Shown here piece after piece: positions 25,816-34,408 of a stretch of DNA of 64,000 bases. Position 1 is the stretch's first letter. The number at the start of each line of letters is the position of its first letter. Location of the stretch: the NCBI RefSeq assembly GCF_013394385.1, contig NZ_AP022834.1, positions 496,001-560,000 of the forward strand, read 5' to 3'. Both the position numbers and the translations under genes were made by a program. The notes under the pieces were generated by a model. That model saw only the letters and a list, made by a program, of their open reading frames with translations, ran no database searches and was not told where the DNA came from. Source of the stretch: Kocuria sp. TGY1127_2. Lineage in GTDB: Bacteria; Actinomycetota; Actinomycetes; Actinomycetales; Micrococcaceae.

Positions 25816-26465
25816 GGGCCGAATCGGCCCCTGTGACAAATACCACGCGCCATAACTTTCCCGGTAAAGTTCACCTCCCTCAAGTGCGGTCCGTGGTGTT
25901 GGCTCCGGAGGAGCTGGCTGTGTGTGGATGCACGTGCGGAGGTTCGCATCATGAAACCGTCTCGCGCGGCGAGTGGGCGACATACCGAAGAGGCGAGTTG
26001 CGTACTCGCCAGTTTTGTCAAGACAAATCCGCTTGTTCCTGGGCAAAACCTGGGGAAGATGCGGGGCGAGAAAAATATGCGCAACCGAGCCCTTGACAAT
26101 TCATATTTTTCGTGAATTCCAGCTTCTGGGGACTCATGTCTGCCCAGGTTTGCGGGTTATCCTGCGACGACAAAGGGGGTCACATCGTGATGGGAAGCAA
26201 AATGCAGTATGCATAACTCGAACGTTGCAATGCATATTTGAGACATATTGTCTCACAGTTCGGACGGTTCAACCGATTGTTACTTGCGGGAAGTTGAGAA
26301 CGGGTGGAGCATGGAGTCAAAGGTCTGATCACTCCATTGGGGAAATCCGCTCGGGTCTCTTCGGTCGGTGTCGGTCCGTAGGTCGTGGGCATCACCGCGA
26401 CCGTCATCAATCATTCCAACGGCTCATGCCGTGCGAGGTCCGAATTGTAGAAGGACGGCGATCTA
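25816..26465. other. 650-bp non-coding leader before the winged-helix regulator
   Basis: No credible gene. Just after upp there is a small hairpin GGGCCGA/TCGGCCC without T-tract. A perfect TTGACA lies at 26093-26098, but no good -10 follows at 17 bases. Three dyads are grouped further on: ATGCAT at 26209-26214, ATGCAT at 26230-26235, 21 bases (two helical turns) from the first, and TGAGACA-TAT-TGTCTCA at 26239-26255. They look like protein-binding sites for control of the next gene. Confidence 0.5.
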
Positions 26466-27269
26466 ATGTCAGGCGCACCCGGATACGTGCACATTTCCCA
26501 GCGCAATCGTGCGAACGGCGCTACTCCGATGCGGCCCGGAGGTATGACCGGCCGCGGAGCCATCGGCGAACCTACTGACTACCGGTCCTTGCGTGCGATG
26601 AACCCCTCCGTGCCGAGCCACGAGGCCGAAAACGGCACATCCATCCGACCCGTGACGGCCGACAACGAGGCTCGTGGGTTCGTGCTGTACGTCGGACTCA
26701 ATGAAGACGTAGCGGCCCAGAACGGCACCTCCCTGGTCCGCATGGTCCAGGATATCCGCGCTTACGCGCAGACCTTGGTCCCGCAGGCCGAGTCATATGC
26801 CGCCGTCGCGATCGCCCCCGCGGGCGCTGAGGGTTCCGACCTCGATGTGGTTCGGGATGCGTTGGGCGACCCCACCGCTCCCAAGAGCCAGGCTGAAGGG
26901 GTGCAGAATGGTCATGTGCCCGCGGCGGAGACCAAGCCGAGTCAGCCTGCCGGTGTGCTCATTGACTTGTCCCGCCGGGAGGTTTTCCTGGACGGCGAGG
27001 TGCTGAACCTGACGTACAAGGAATTCGAGCTCTTGAACTACTTGGTCGAGAACTCGAGCCGCACAGCTGGTCGCGAGGAGCTTCTCGAATCCTTGTGGCG
27101 TGATGCGGACGAGACTCCGAACGAACGCACGATCGACGTTCACATCAGGCGACTGCGTTCAAAGCTGGGGCGGCTCTCCAATACGGTCCGCACGGTTCGT
27201 GGGCAGGGCTATCGCTTCTACGAGCATCCCGAGGTCGTCGTGTGGGCCGCACCGGAGTACTCCATCTGA
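26466..27269 (+). CDS. Orphan winged-helix DNA-binding protein (OmpR/PhoB effector type)
   Basis: A 267-residue protein whose C-terminal 95 residues are an OmpR/PhoB winged helix (VLIDLSRREVFLDGEVLNL, then FELLNYLVENSSRTAGREEL, ERTIDVHIRRLRSKLG, TVRGQGYRF). The N-terminal 160 residues are not a receiver domain: there is no phospho-acceptor Asp cluster, and the first 70 residues are Arg/Gly/Pro rich and probably flexible, followed by a predicted alpha/beta segment. It is therefore not controlled by a normal sensor kinase. Similar proteins of unknown role occur in Micrococcaceae. A long leader with three palindromes precedes it. AGAAGGACGG is upstream of the ATG at 26466. Confidence 0.78.
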   Translation: MSGAPGYVHISQRNRANGATPMRPGGMTGRGAIGEPTDYRSLRAMNPSVPSHEAENGTSIRPVTADNEARGFVLYVGLNEDVAAQNGTSLVRMVQDIRAYAQTLVPQAESYAAVAIAPAGAEGSDLDVVRDALGDPTAPKSQAEGVQNGHVPAAETKPSQPAGVLIDLSRREVFLDGEVLNLTYKEFELLNYLVENSSRTAGREELLESLWRDADETPNERTIDVHIRRLRSKLGRLSNTVRTVRGQGYRFYEHPEVVVWAAPEYSI

Positions 27270-27292
27270 CCATCCAGTTATTGTGATTCCGC

Positions 27293-27323
27293 GCGAGGCC
27301 TTTGGGCCCCGCCCGGTTTTTTG
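27293..27323 (+). terminator. Terminator of the winged-helix gene
   Basis: A short GC hairpin (AGGCC-TTTG-GGCC region) is followed by GCCCGG and a run of six T (27317-27322), about 25 bases after the stop codon. Confidence 0.6.
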
Positions 27324-27387
27324 CGCCCAGGCATGTGCACGAGCGAGGTCGACGTCGATCCTGTGCACCAGTTTGTAGACTTGCCCC

Positions 27388-27921
27388 ATGAGTTCGCTGA
27401 TCGATCCCCATTCCCAAGCCAAGACCTTGATGATCATGCGTCATGCCGAGGCGGATATGCCCTGGGGAACGAGCGACTTCGATCGCCCGCTCACAGCGAA
27501 CGGGCATGCCGATGCTCCGCGGGTCGGTCGGTGGATGGTCGAGAACGGCGTCGTGCCCGAGATGATCATCACTTCGTCCGCGTTGCGAACCCGTCAGACG
27601 TGCACGTGGATATGCGACGAGCTGGCGGACAAGGCACCGACGGCGAGCCTTGAGGATCGCTTATACAACGCGCCGACTCAGGAGCTGCTCGCGGCCATCG
27701 GCCGGACCCCGGATACGGTGCGCTCTCTCTTGGTCATTGCTCATTATCCGGCTGTGCAGGATGCGGTACTGTCCTTGGCCTCCCGGGACTCGGACTACGA
27801 AGCCATGATGGGCGTCTCGTCGAATTTTCCGCCCGCTGGCCTCGCTGTGCTGAGCTCGCAGAAACCGTGGGCCGCGCTCGATGGGGCGGACGCCATATTG
27901 CGCACATTCATCGAACGTTGA
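27388..27921 (+). CDS. Histidine phosphatase, SixA type
   Basis: A 177-residue phosphohistidine phosphatase of the histidine phosphatase superfamily. The catalytic RHAEA motif (MRHAEADMPW, about 18-27) is followed by SALRTRQTC and the second histidine in VIAHYPAVQDA. Length matches SixA proteins, which remove phosphate from histidine in phosphorelay proteins, although the target here is unknown. No ribosome binding site is seen; a -10-like TAGACT ends six bases before the ATG, which suggests a leaderless transcript. Confidence 0.85.
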   Translation: MSSLIDPHSQAKTLMIMRHAEADMPWGTSDFDRPLTANGHADAPRVGRWMVENGVVPEMIITSSALRTRQTCTWICDELADKAPTASLEDRLYNAPTQELLAAIGRTPDTVRSLLVIAHYPAVQDAVLSLASRDSDYEAMMGVSSNFPPAGLAVLSSQKPWAALDGADAILRTFIER

Positions 27922-27944
27922 TATCTTCCACGTGAGGTCTCCAC

Positions 27945-27998
27945 CCAGGCCTGCGGACGAGGGAGCAGTACCCGCACCACGACAAGACTGACTCGAAG
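27945..27998 (+). promoter_or_regulatory. Guanidine-III riboswitch
   Basis: The conserved blocks GGACGAGG, GTACCC and GACAAGAC occur in order and spacing typical of the actinobacterial ykkC-III (guanidine-III) aptamer. GCGG (27953-27956) pairs with CCGC, and GAGCAGT pairs with ACTGACTC with one bulge, giving the expected pseudoknot. The ribosome binding site AGGAGG follows within a few bases, so control is probably at translation start of the SMR genes. Confidence 0.92.
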
Positions 27999-28011
27999 GA
28001 GGAGAACTGTC

Positions 28012-28326
28012 GTGGCATGGTTCGTTTTGATCGTCTCCGGCGCGCTGGAGATGGTTTGGGCTGCGGCGCTGTCCGCATCGCACGGGTTGCGACGTTGGAA
28101 GCCGGCCCTTCTCTTTGTTGTCGCCATGGTTGTGAGCCTCGCAGGCCTCGCATTCGCCATGAAATCCATTCCCGTGGGCACGGCCTACGCCGTTTGGGTC
28201 GGCATTGGCGCTACCTTGACCCTGATCTGGGGTTTCGTGACCCGGCAGGAACGAGCGACTTTTGGTCGTCTCTCATTGCTCGGCCTGCTCATTATTTCCC
28301 TCGTCGGGCTGAAGGTGGCGAGCTAA
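28012..28326 (+). CDS. SMR family guanidinium exporter subunit 1
   Basis: A 104-residue small multidrug resistance protein with four membrane helices. The catalytic glutamate is in VSGALEMVWAAALS (about Glu13), and AYAVWVGIGATLTLIWG is the family signature of the third helix. The Gdx (SugE) group of SMR proteins exports guanidinium by proton antiport, and the guanidine-III riboswitch just upstream supports this substrate. GTG start with AGGAGG at about eight bases. The next gene starts two bases after its stop and encodes a second SMR subunit, so an asymmetric heterodimer is likely. Confidence 0.93.
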   Translation: MAWFVLIVSGALEMVWAAALSASHGLRRWKPALLFVVAMVVSLAGLAFAMKSIPVGTAYAVWVGIGATLTLIWGFVTRQERATFGRLSLLGLLIISLVGLKVAS

Positions 28327-28328
28327 AC

Positions 28329-28703
28329 ATGGCCTGGATCATATTACTTGTCAGCGCGGTGCTCGAAGCCGTGTGGGCAACAGCCCTGGGAGAATCACAC
28401 GGATTTACCTATTACCCAGCAACAATCCTCTTCGTGATCGCCCTCATCGGAAGCATGGGCGGTCTTGGCTGGGCCGTCAAGACCATCCCTATCAGCACCG
28501 CGTACGCCATTTGGACCGGAATCGGTGCCGCCCTTACCGTGGTCTACGGCATGCTGACCGGGGCCGAATCGGTTTCCGCTCTCAAAATCCTCTGCATTGT
28601 CGGGATCGTCGGGGCCACGGTTGGCCTGAAGCTTATGCCGTCCCGACCGGCGAAGGACCAATCCGCCGGTAGCAACGAGACGATTAGCCACGTCTCCGGC
28701 TGA
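28329..28703 (+). CDS. SMR family guanidinium exporter subunit 2
   Basis: A 124-residue four-helix SMR protein, with the catalytic Glu in LVSAVLEAVWATALG (about Glu13) and STAYAIWTGIGAALTVVYG as signature. A polar C-terminal tail of about 20 residues extends beyond normal SMR length. It starts two bases after the first subunit and shares its riboswitch. The frame stays open far upstream over the first gene, but that part is out of frame with it and is not coding. Paired SMR genes usually encode a heterodimer in which the two subunits insert in opposite orientations. Confidence 0.93.
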   Translation: MAWIILLVSAVLEAVWATALGESHGFTYYPATILFVIALIGSMGGLGWAVKTIPISTAYAIWTGIGAALTVVYGMLTGAESVSALKILCIVGIVGATVGLKLMPSRPAKDQSAGSNETISHVSG

Positions 28704-28729
28704 GTTCGTTGCATGACGTCCGAGCGGCG

Positions 28730-28780
28730 ATGAAAGCCCTTGAGCCGCCGTTCTTCGCGGCCCAAGGGCTTTCATTCTTC
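28730..28780 (+). terminator. Terminator of the SMR operon
   Basis: ATGAAAGCCCTTG pairs perfectly with CAAGGGCTTTCAT, extended inward by GCCGC/GCGGC-type pairing, and is followed by TCTTCC. It lies about 27 bases after the stop. The A-rich and T-rich ends would let it act from both sides. Confidence 0.88.
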
Positions 28781-29080
28781 CGACCCAGAGCGGGACCGGA
28801 ATTCGGCGTCGCCATGTCGTTGCCGCGTCGAAGCAATGAGCATCAAGAAACACTCGTCCCCTGAATCATGGCATCCCAGGAATCTGCGGGCATCACGCTC
28901 GGGATGAGGCTTATGCTTCGAGGGGGCTATCACTTCGTGGAGAAGCTGCTCCCCCAAATGTGAACCCTTCATTTCCTCGTGGCGGTTTCCTGGTGACTCG
29001 GCCGATAGTTTTATGCAATTTGTGTAACGGCCTGGGGGCGGCGGTCGATACACTAATGAGAACCATGTGAGAATTGGTGC
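28781..29080. other. Intergenic region before the YdcF-like gene
   Basis: About 300 bases with no credible reading frame. The last 80 bases are AT-richer (around GATAGTTTTATGCAATTTG and GATACACTAATG) and probably hold the promoter of the next gene, but no clean -35/-10 pair with normal spacing can be named. Confidence 0.4.
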
Positions 29081-30121
29081 ATGGAAATTGAAGTGACTCA
29101 TTCTGCCCTGGCGTGTTTTTTCTTCCTCCTCTATGCATGGGGGCGGCGTCGAGACCCTCGGATGATACGCAATGGGGTTTTCCTGACCATTGGGGTTGGC
29201 GTCTGCCTCCTGCTTGGGCTGACCTTGTTGGCAAGAAACGAGTCGGTTGCGTGGCCGGTCGTCGTCGCGATGTTTGTCGTGACGCCGATTGCTTTAGTGA
29301 TTCTGTCGATTGCCTTGATTGCAAACGGCGTCGTTATGCTGAGATACGAGGGAAGGCGACTGGGCAACCTGCTTTCGCTGTTTGCAGGTTTGCTCCTGCT
29401 GGGTCTTCCCATACTCCTCTGGGTATTATTCGGGTGGAGCCGGATCCCTTATCCTCTGAGTATTTATGCCGTTGCTCTGGGCGTCTTAATCGCTCTTTTG
29501 GCTACATACTTCAGTGTTGCTTTTGTCTCTTTTGCGGTCTACTCGGTTGTGTATGGTCGAATGTCTCGAAAGCTGTATCCTTCTGCAATCATTGTGCTCG
29601 GTTCAGGGCTGATCAATGGGGCCGTTCCTCCGTTGCTGCGTAGCCGCCTGGATCGGGCGCTTGAGATCTATCGTCTGGGTGCAGACCGAGATGCACGCCC
29701 GATTTTAGTGCCGTCTGGTGGGCAGGGCGGCGACGAGTCGCGGCCGGAGGGGCAAGCGATGGCTGAGTACCTGGTTGAGCACGGTGCTGATCCGGCTGAT
29801 GTGTACCCCGAGGAGAAGTCGCGCAACACGTGGGAGAACATCCGGTTTTCGACATCGATCATTTCCAATGCGGGGCGGATGCAGGATTGTGTGGTGGTGA
29901 CCAATAACTATCATGTCTTGCGAGCCGCGAGTTTGACTCGTCGGGCCGGAATTAAAGCCGCCGTGGTTGGCTCTCCGACAGCTCGTTATTTTATTCCGAG
30001 CGCTTTTATCCGCGAGTTCGTTGCAATTGTTGAACAGCATCGGTGGCTCAATTGTATTGCCTGCTTGCCCTTGGTCGTCGTTACCGTATTGGCGCTCTGG
30101 GAATCGCTTCAGCAGCGGTAA
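29081..30121 (+). CDS. YdcF/DUF218 family protein with N-terminal membrane helices
   Basis: A 346-residue protein. The first half has about five membrane helices (29-130 in two pairs, then 120-165), and the second half is a DUF218/YdcF domain with the typical segments IIVLGSGL, ILVPSGGQG, EEKSRNTWENIRFS and VVVTNNYHVLRAA. Such domains occur in proteins linked to vancomycin resistance (SanA) and envelope polysaccharide metabolism, but the reaction is unknown. A final hydrophobic helix lies at 320-340. Base composition is somewhat more AT rich than its neighbours, which may hint at transfer but is not proof. Confidence 0.8.
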   Translation: MEIEVTHSALACFFFLLYAWGRRRDPRMIRNGVFLTIGVGVCLLLGLTLLARNESVAWPVVVAMFVVTPIALVILSIALIANGVVMLRYEGRRLGNLLSLFAGLLLLGLPILLWVLFGWSRIPYPLSIYAVALGVLIALLATYFSVAFVSFAVYSVVYGRMSRKLYPSAIIVLGSGLINGAVPPLLRSRLDRALEIYRLGADRDARPILVPSGGQGGDESRPEGQAMAEYLVEHGADPADVYPEEKSRNTWENIRFSTSIISNAGRMQDCVVVTNNYHVLRAASLTRRAGIKAAVVGSPTARYFIPSAFIREFVAIVEQHRWLNCIACLPLVVVTVLALWESLQQR

Positions 30122-30423
30122 TCATTGACGAAAATGGGATTCTGTCGCGACGGCTTTCACCGAATCATTATGGTGTGTCCGGTCCATAGCCGGACGGCCT
30201 CCCGTGGCGTTTCCGTGGGTGCGGCGTATCGAGATGATCCGAGTACCGGCCTTGGTTTTCGGGCCTCACGGTTGTCCTGGAGGTATCGATACACCTTCTG
30301 GTGGCCCATGAGCCTCGCCTCATCCCTCGAGTGCATGTCAGTTGCTCGGGAAACGGGCCAAAAAGAGCGCCAGAGACTTGGGACCTTTCGTTGTCGAGTC
30401 AAAGGCCCTGGGGACAAAGAAAA
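30122..30423. other. Intergenic region between the YdcF-like gene and tRNA-Ser(GCU)
   Basis: About 300 bases. Frames on both strands are open but show no family resemblance or start signals, so I see no gene here. Confidence 0.5.
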
Positions 30424-30460
30424 CCCCCGGGGTCCTTGGTGTTCCAAGGACCCCCGGGGG
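30424..30460 (-). terminator. Strong terminator downstream of tRNA-Ser(GCU)
   Basis: CCCCCGGGGTCCTTGG and CCAAGGACCCCCGGGGG form a 16-bp stem with one bulged base and a TGTT loop. On the minus strand it ends in TTTTCTTT, directly after the tRNA. Confidence 0.92.
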
Positions 30461-30467
30461 TGCGTGG

Positions 30468-30556
30468 CGGAGACGGGGGGATTTGAACCCCCGGTCGAGT
30501 TTAACCCCGACCCTTCATTAGCAGTGAAGTCCATTCGGCCGCTCTGGCACGTCTCC
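30468..30556 (-). tRNA. tRNA-Ser(GCU)
   Basis: An 89-nt tRNA with acceptor GGAGACG/CGTCTCC, discriminator G, long variable arm, and T-loop GGTTCAAATCC. The stem CTTCA/TGAAG encloses CTGCTAA, giving anticodon GCT, which reads AGC and AGU. No encoded CCA. Confidence 0.95.
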
Positions 30557-30679
30557 AGGTGAACACGGCTTCATTCGTGTTAAACGAATATCGCCGTCGA
30601 ACAACCTTAACAGCGTACCGATAAACGCACGTGATGGTCAAAACCGAGTCTCCGGGATAGGAGCACTACTCTTGGAAGC

Positions 30680-32659
30680 ATGGGAAGAACGCAACGCATC
30701 GTGGTAATTGGGGCTGGTCCGCGAGGGCTGTCGACCGTCGAGAGGCTGGCCGCTCACGCGGCAAGCCGCTCCGACAAGAACGTTGAGGTCCACCTGGTGG
30801 ACCCCTTCCCTCCGGGGCCGGGGCACGTGTGGCGCACAGACCAGTCGAGACTCTTTCTGATGAACACCCCGTCATTTTTCCCGACGGTCGTTCCCACGGA
30901 CGTCACGGTCACGTCCGCTCCTTCCGACGGATCCTATCCTCGCCCCATTTCTGCGGTGCGGGGCCTCAGCTTCGAAGAGTGGCGAGCCCGGGTCACCGCC
31001 GATTCCTCTTTCCCGCTCATCGGCCTCTCCGACGGAGACCTGGCCGAGGTCCATGCTCTGACACGCGAAGGATTCCCGTCTCGGAAGCTCTACGGCACTT
31101 ATCTTTCGGATATTTTTGCTCGCCTCCGGGCCGGATTGCCGAAAACCATGAGCTTGAACTATCACCCCCAGGAGGCCGTGCGTATCGCATATGGGGAGCA
31201 AAATACGGGACGACCTTATCTCGTTGAACTGGGCGACGGTGTCGTCTTGTCAGCTCATTGCGTCGTTCTGGCACTGGGGCACACCGATGCCAAATTGCGT
31301 GATGACCAGCAGGACCTCATGGAATTCGCCGCGAGCAGGCGGTTGCACTATTGGCCGCCTGCGATTCCGGCGGACGTTCGGTGGGCCGCTCTCCCGGAAG
31401 GGGAGGATGTGCTGATTCGTGGCATGGGGCTGAACTTCCATGACGTGCTCGCTCAGCTGACCGAAGGGCGCGGAGGAACATTCGAGGTCGACGGGGACCA
31501 CCCGCATCGCCTCACATATCAACCGAGCGGCCGTGAGCCCAAGATCTGGGCCGGATCCCGCCGTGGGACTCCCTACCGGGCCAAAGCCGTTTTGGATTCC
31601 TACTATCCGCGGTCCACGCAAAACAAGTTCTTCACCAGAGACTATGTGGACAGAACCCAGCAAAGGGCGCAGTCCGAAGGGAGGGAAATCGACTTCGAGG
31701 TCGACTACTGGCCGCTGATTCGGAGGGATGCCCAATGGAATTACTACCGAACCCTTGTCCGTACCGAGCCAGATGCGATTCACGGCGACCCATTCGAATT
31801 TCTCGCCCAAGTCGAGGCGATCTTGTCGGACACCGAACATAGCTCATGGTGGAGCCGTCTGGACCGCTTGGTCACGGACCGGGTTGCCCCGAATCTGATC
31901 TTGGCTCCGGAGCGCCTTTCGAGGCCGTTCGAGGGCCAGAGTTTCGACTCTCACGAGGAATATGCCGCGGCCGTGGTTCATTTCTTGGATCGCGACGTCG
32001 CCGCCTCCTTCTTGGGCGAAGACAGTCCTATCAAAATGGCTATTGGGTCGATGAATCAGGCACGCGCCATAGTGAAATACGCCGTTCAGGATCATGGAAT
32101 TTCTGATGAGTCATGGATCCGTGGACTCGAACGCAAATTCGGTGGATTGGTCGAGGGCCTTGCTTCCGGTCCGCCAGTGCTCAGAATCCAACAGATGGCG
32201 GCGTTGGCACGGGCCGGCGTCGTACGTTTTCTGGGGCCGGACCCTGTTTTCGGCGCGGACGAGAATGCAGGATGTTTCATCGCATCATCCCCCTGGGTGC
32301 GAGGCGAACCGGTCCACGCTGATTGGCTCGTCGAGGCCCTGGCACCGGCCAACGACGTTCGGGTGAGTACGTCACCTTTGCTCGGGCGTCTTTTCGAGGA
32401 CGGGTTTGCACGGCCGTGGCAGATGCACCTGGCCGATTCCCCGGCCCCGGTGCCTTCGAAAGGCCTGGAGGTCACAGAATCGCCTCACCGACTCGTCAGG
32501 GCTTCCGGCGAAACCGAGGCCGGAATCTTCGTTCTGGGGCTACAACTGTCTTCGACGCAATGGGGGACTGCTATTGCGGCGGAGGCGGACGCAGAGCTCA
32601 GATTCGGTTCCAGTACCGTTGCCGATTCCAACGAGGTCGCCAGGGCAGTCCTGGGGTAG
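30680..32659 (+). CDS. FAD/NAD(P)-binding protein (NAD_binding_9 type)
   Basis: A 659-residue protein starting with the dinucleotide-binding motif VVIGAGPRGLSTVERLAAH (about 8-26), followed by LVDPFPPGPGHVWRTDQS, which is typical of the FAD/NAD(P)-binding family seen in actinobacteria near siderophore or amino acid genes. A second glycine-rich region (VLALGHTD) lies near 195. The rest has no domain I recognise; the C-terminal part includes conserved-looking GLQLSSTQWGTAIAAEADAE, usual in this family. The reaction is unknown. A -10-like TACTCT ends six bases before the ATG, so the gene is probably leaderless. Confidence 0.75.
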   Translation: MGRTQRIVVIGAGPRGLSTVERLAAHAASRSDKNVEVHLVDPFPPGPGHVWRTDQSRLFLMNTPSFFPTVVPTDVTVTSAPSDGSYPRPISAVRGLSFEEWRARVTADSSFPLIGLSDGDLAEVHALTREGFPSRKLYGTYLSDIFARLRAGLPKTMSLNYHPQEAVRIAYGEQNTGRPYLVELGDGVVLSAHCVVLALGHTDAKLRDDQQDLMEFAASRRLHYWPPAIPADVRWAALPEGEDVLIRGMGLNFHDVLAQLTEGRGGTFEVDGDHPHRLTYQPSGREPKIWAGSRRGTPYRAKAVLDSYYPRSTQNKFFTRDYVDRTQQRAQSEGREIDFEVDYWPLIRRDAQWNYYRTLVRTEPDAIHGDPFEFLAQVEAILSDTEHSSWWSRLDRLVTDRVAPNLILAPERLSRPFEGQSFDSHEEYAAAVVHFLDRDVAASFLGEDSPIKMAIGSMNQARAIVKYAVQDHGISDESWIRGLERKFGGLVEGLASGPPVLRIQQMAALARAGVVRFLGPDPVFGADENAGCFIASSPWVRGEPVHADWLVEALAPANDVRVSTSPLLGRLFEDGFARPWQMHLADSPAPVPSKGLEVTESPHRLVRASGETEAGIFVLGLQLSSTQWGTAIAAEADAELRFGSSTVADSNEVARAVLG

Positions 32660-32711
32660 CTAAACCCGTGACCGGCCCTGGGCCAGGTTTTGTGGGAGCA
32701 GTTAGGCTCCG

Positions 32712-33533
32712 CTAGATTTCGGCGGCCATCATCACGTCGCTGGTCGGGGTCTGAGACCCTCCCTCAGGTTCAACCGTCACCGCCACGGCTTCGGCGTCGC
32801 GAACATCGCCGGTCAGCCAAACGCTGGAGTCGCCACCGTTGAAGGTCGTGTCCGGGACGGGAGCCCCATCTTTCATCAGCCAGAGCTGATACTGCTTGCC
32901 GTGTCCTGGATCGGTGAAATTCGAACCGACAAACATTGCGGCGGTTCGTTCGCGGGAAGTAACCACCGTCGCGGAGGCCCCGTCCTTACTCACGTGTTTG
33001 ACGGCCACATCCGGTGCGGTCAGTAGTTCGTCCTGGCGTTGCTGCTGTTGTTGCTGATGCTGTTGGTCTGCGGTCACCTGCTGGCTGTCCTGGCCGGCTT
33101 GATGACCTAGGCTCCAACCTCCCAACGCCAGACCAGGCACCAGAATGACTGCGGCCGCGGCAAGAAGCCAGCGGCTGCGGCGAGGCCTCGCCGTCCCGAG
33201 CGGAAACACTCTGGCTTGTGAACCGGGCTCGGGTTCGGCAGCGGTCTGGCCCGTCGGTGCCCGCCCGCTATCAGTGCCTCGTCGTGATTCGCGGTGAACA
33301 GCGCCGAGCACCTGCGTTTTCAGCTCTGCTGGTGGTTCTACCGCCACGGCTTCCGCAAGCCCTTCGGCGGTCACGCGGAAAGAGTCGACCTCTTCCTGAC
33401 ACCGAGAGCAAATGGTCAAGTGGGCTTCGAAAGCACGTGCTTCTTCTACCTCGAGGGCGTCAACAGCATAAAGTGCAGCGTCCGAATGGACGTCGCCGCC
33501 CTGATCACGCCCCTCTGCACTGTTATCTACCAC
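32712..33533 (-). CDS. rskA: Anti-sigma-K factor RskA-type protein
   Basis: A 273-residue anti-sigma factor. The N-terminal part has the zinc-binding ZAS-like motif HxxxCxxC (HLTICSRCQEEV, about 39-50). A single membrane helix follows at about 139-160 (WLLAAAAVILVPGLALGGW), then a Gln-rich linker and an extracytoplasmic RskA domain. Its start overlaps the sigma gene by 7 bases. By family it binds SigK in the cytoplasm and releases it on membrane-proximal cleavage. Anti-sigma symbol is by family and context. Confidence 0.85.
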   Translation of the reverse strand: MVDNSAEGRDQGGDVHSDAALYAVDALEVEEARAFEAHLTICSRCQEEVDSFRVTAEGLAEAVAVEPPAELKTQVLGAVHRESRRGTDSGRAPTGQTAAEPEPGSQARVFPLGTARPRRSRWLLAAAAVILVPGLALGGWSLGHQAGQDSQQVTADQQHQQQQQQRQDELLTAPDVAVKHVSKDGASATVVTSRERTAAMFVGSNFTDPGHGKQYQLWLMKDGAPVPDTTFNGGDSSVWLTGDVRDAEAVAVTVEPEGGSQTPTSDVMMAAEI

Positions 33534-34144
33534 TGTTCCCCCAATACCGTCCGAAGACTGACCAATCCGTCCCTGATTCTGGATTTCGCTGTACCCAGAG
33601 GGATTTTCAAATGCTCGGCCACCTCCTGGTGGCTCAACCCTCGGAAGTACACCAGATTCAAGGCCTGTCTCTGAACCTCGCTCACCTGCGCAAGCCCCGT
33701 CTGCACGTCTTCGCTGTCCAAGCCCGACTCCACACCTTCCCAGGTCGGATCCTCGGAGGCAGTGGCCTGTTCATCGGCCTGATAATGCTCCTCGCGGTCA
33801 CGTCGGCGGGTGCTGGAGCGGATTCTGTCCACGGCTCGACGATGGGCCATGGTGCACAGCCATGCTTTGGTCGTTCCCCGAGCGGGGTCGAACTTCTCCG
33901 CTTGCTGCCATGCCATGAGATAAACCTCTTGAACGATCTCGGCGGCAAGGTCACTGGAGCGCAGCAATCGAATCACGACACCATAGACCACCGAGACGGT
34001 GGCATCGTAGAGGTCAGCAAAAGCGGATTCATCGCCCTGGGCGCTACGGGCGAGCTTTTCGGCCCGATAGGCTTCATCCGCATCGTTCACGACTCTTCTC
34101 GGCGCTCCGTCAGCATCCCCCGGGGTATCTGACGTCGAACTCAC
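33527..34144 (-). CDS. sigK: ECF RNA polymerase sigma factor, SigK type
   Basis: A 205-residue ECF sigma factor. Region 2 includes FADLYDATVSVVYGVVIRLL and the -10 recognition segment ALAxx-like KAWLCTMAHRRAVDRIR; region 4 has VQRQALNLVYFRGLSHQEVAEHL and LGTAKSRIRDGL. It pairs with an RskA-type anti-sigma factor. A CCATCC-N16-CGAAG promoter lies upstream on the minus strand and again on the plus strand ahead of the CHRD protein, the pattern known for SigK of mycobacteria, where SigK drives secreted antigens. This supports autoregulation. Confidence 0.88.
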   Translation of the reverse strand: MSSTSDTPGDADGAPRRVVNDADEAYRAEKLARSAQGDESAFADLYDATVSVVYGVVIRLLRSSDLAAEIVQEVYLMAWQQAEKFDPARGTTKAWLCTMAHRRAVDRIRSSTRRRDREEHYQADEQATASEDPTWEGVESGLDSEDVQTGLAQVSEVQRQALNLVYFRGLSHQEVAEHLKIPLGTAKSRIRDGLVSLRTVLGEQW

Positions 34145-34270
34145 ATGATCTCGCTAACTGTCGTGCCGTTGCACCTGTGTACCGCGGCATCATTCGCCCC
34201 CTGCGGGCAGGCCACCTCACGGACCATGCCACAGGTTATCTCCCCAGGTGCACTGTCGAAATATACCTTC

Positions 34271-34298
34271 TCTTCGTTCCCACGGTGGTCTTGGATGG
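34271..34298 (-). promoter_or_regulatory. SigK-type promoter of sigK-rskA
   Basis: On the minus strand CCATCC (34298-34293) is followed after 16 bases by CGAAGA (34276-34271), matching the CCATCC-N16-CGAAT type known for mycobacterial SigK. It lies about 127 bases before the sigK start. Confidence 0.75.
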
Positions 34299-34408
34299 GT
34301 GGTTGCCGAAATCGGTTTGGAGATTCCGGCCGAAAACTGCTGGGTGAGCGGCGTCAGGTACACGAAGACAGGGACTCCGAGAATTCTCAGAAAAAAATAG
34401 GGTAATAC

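Noticed and set aside
28017-28703. Apparent 228-codon SMR fusion
   Set aside because: The first part lies over the first SMR gene in a different frame and has no SMR sequence; the second SMR gene starts on its own ATG at 28329.
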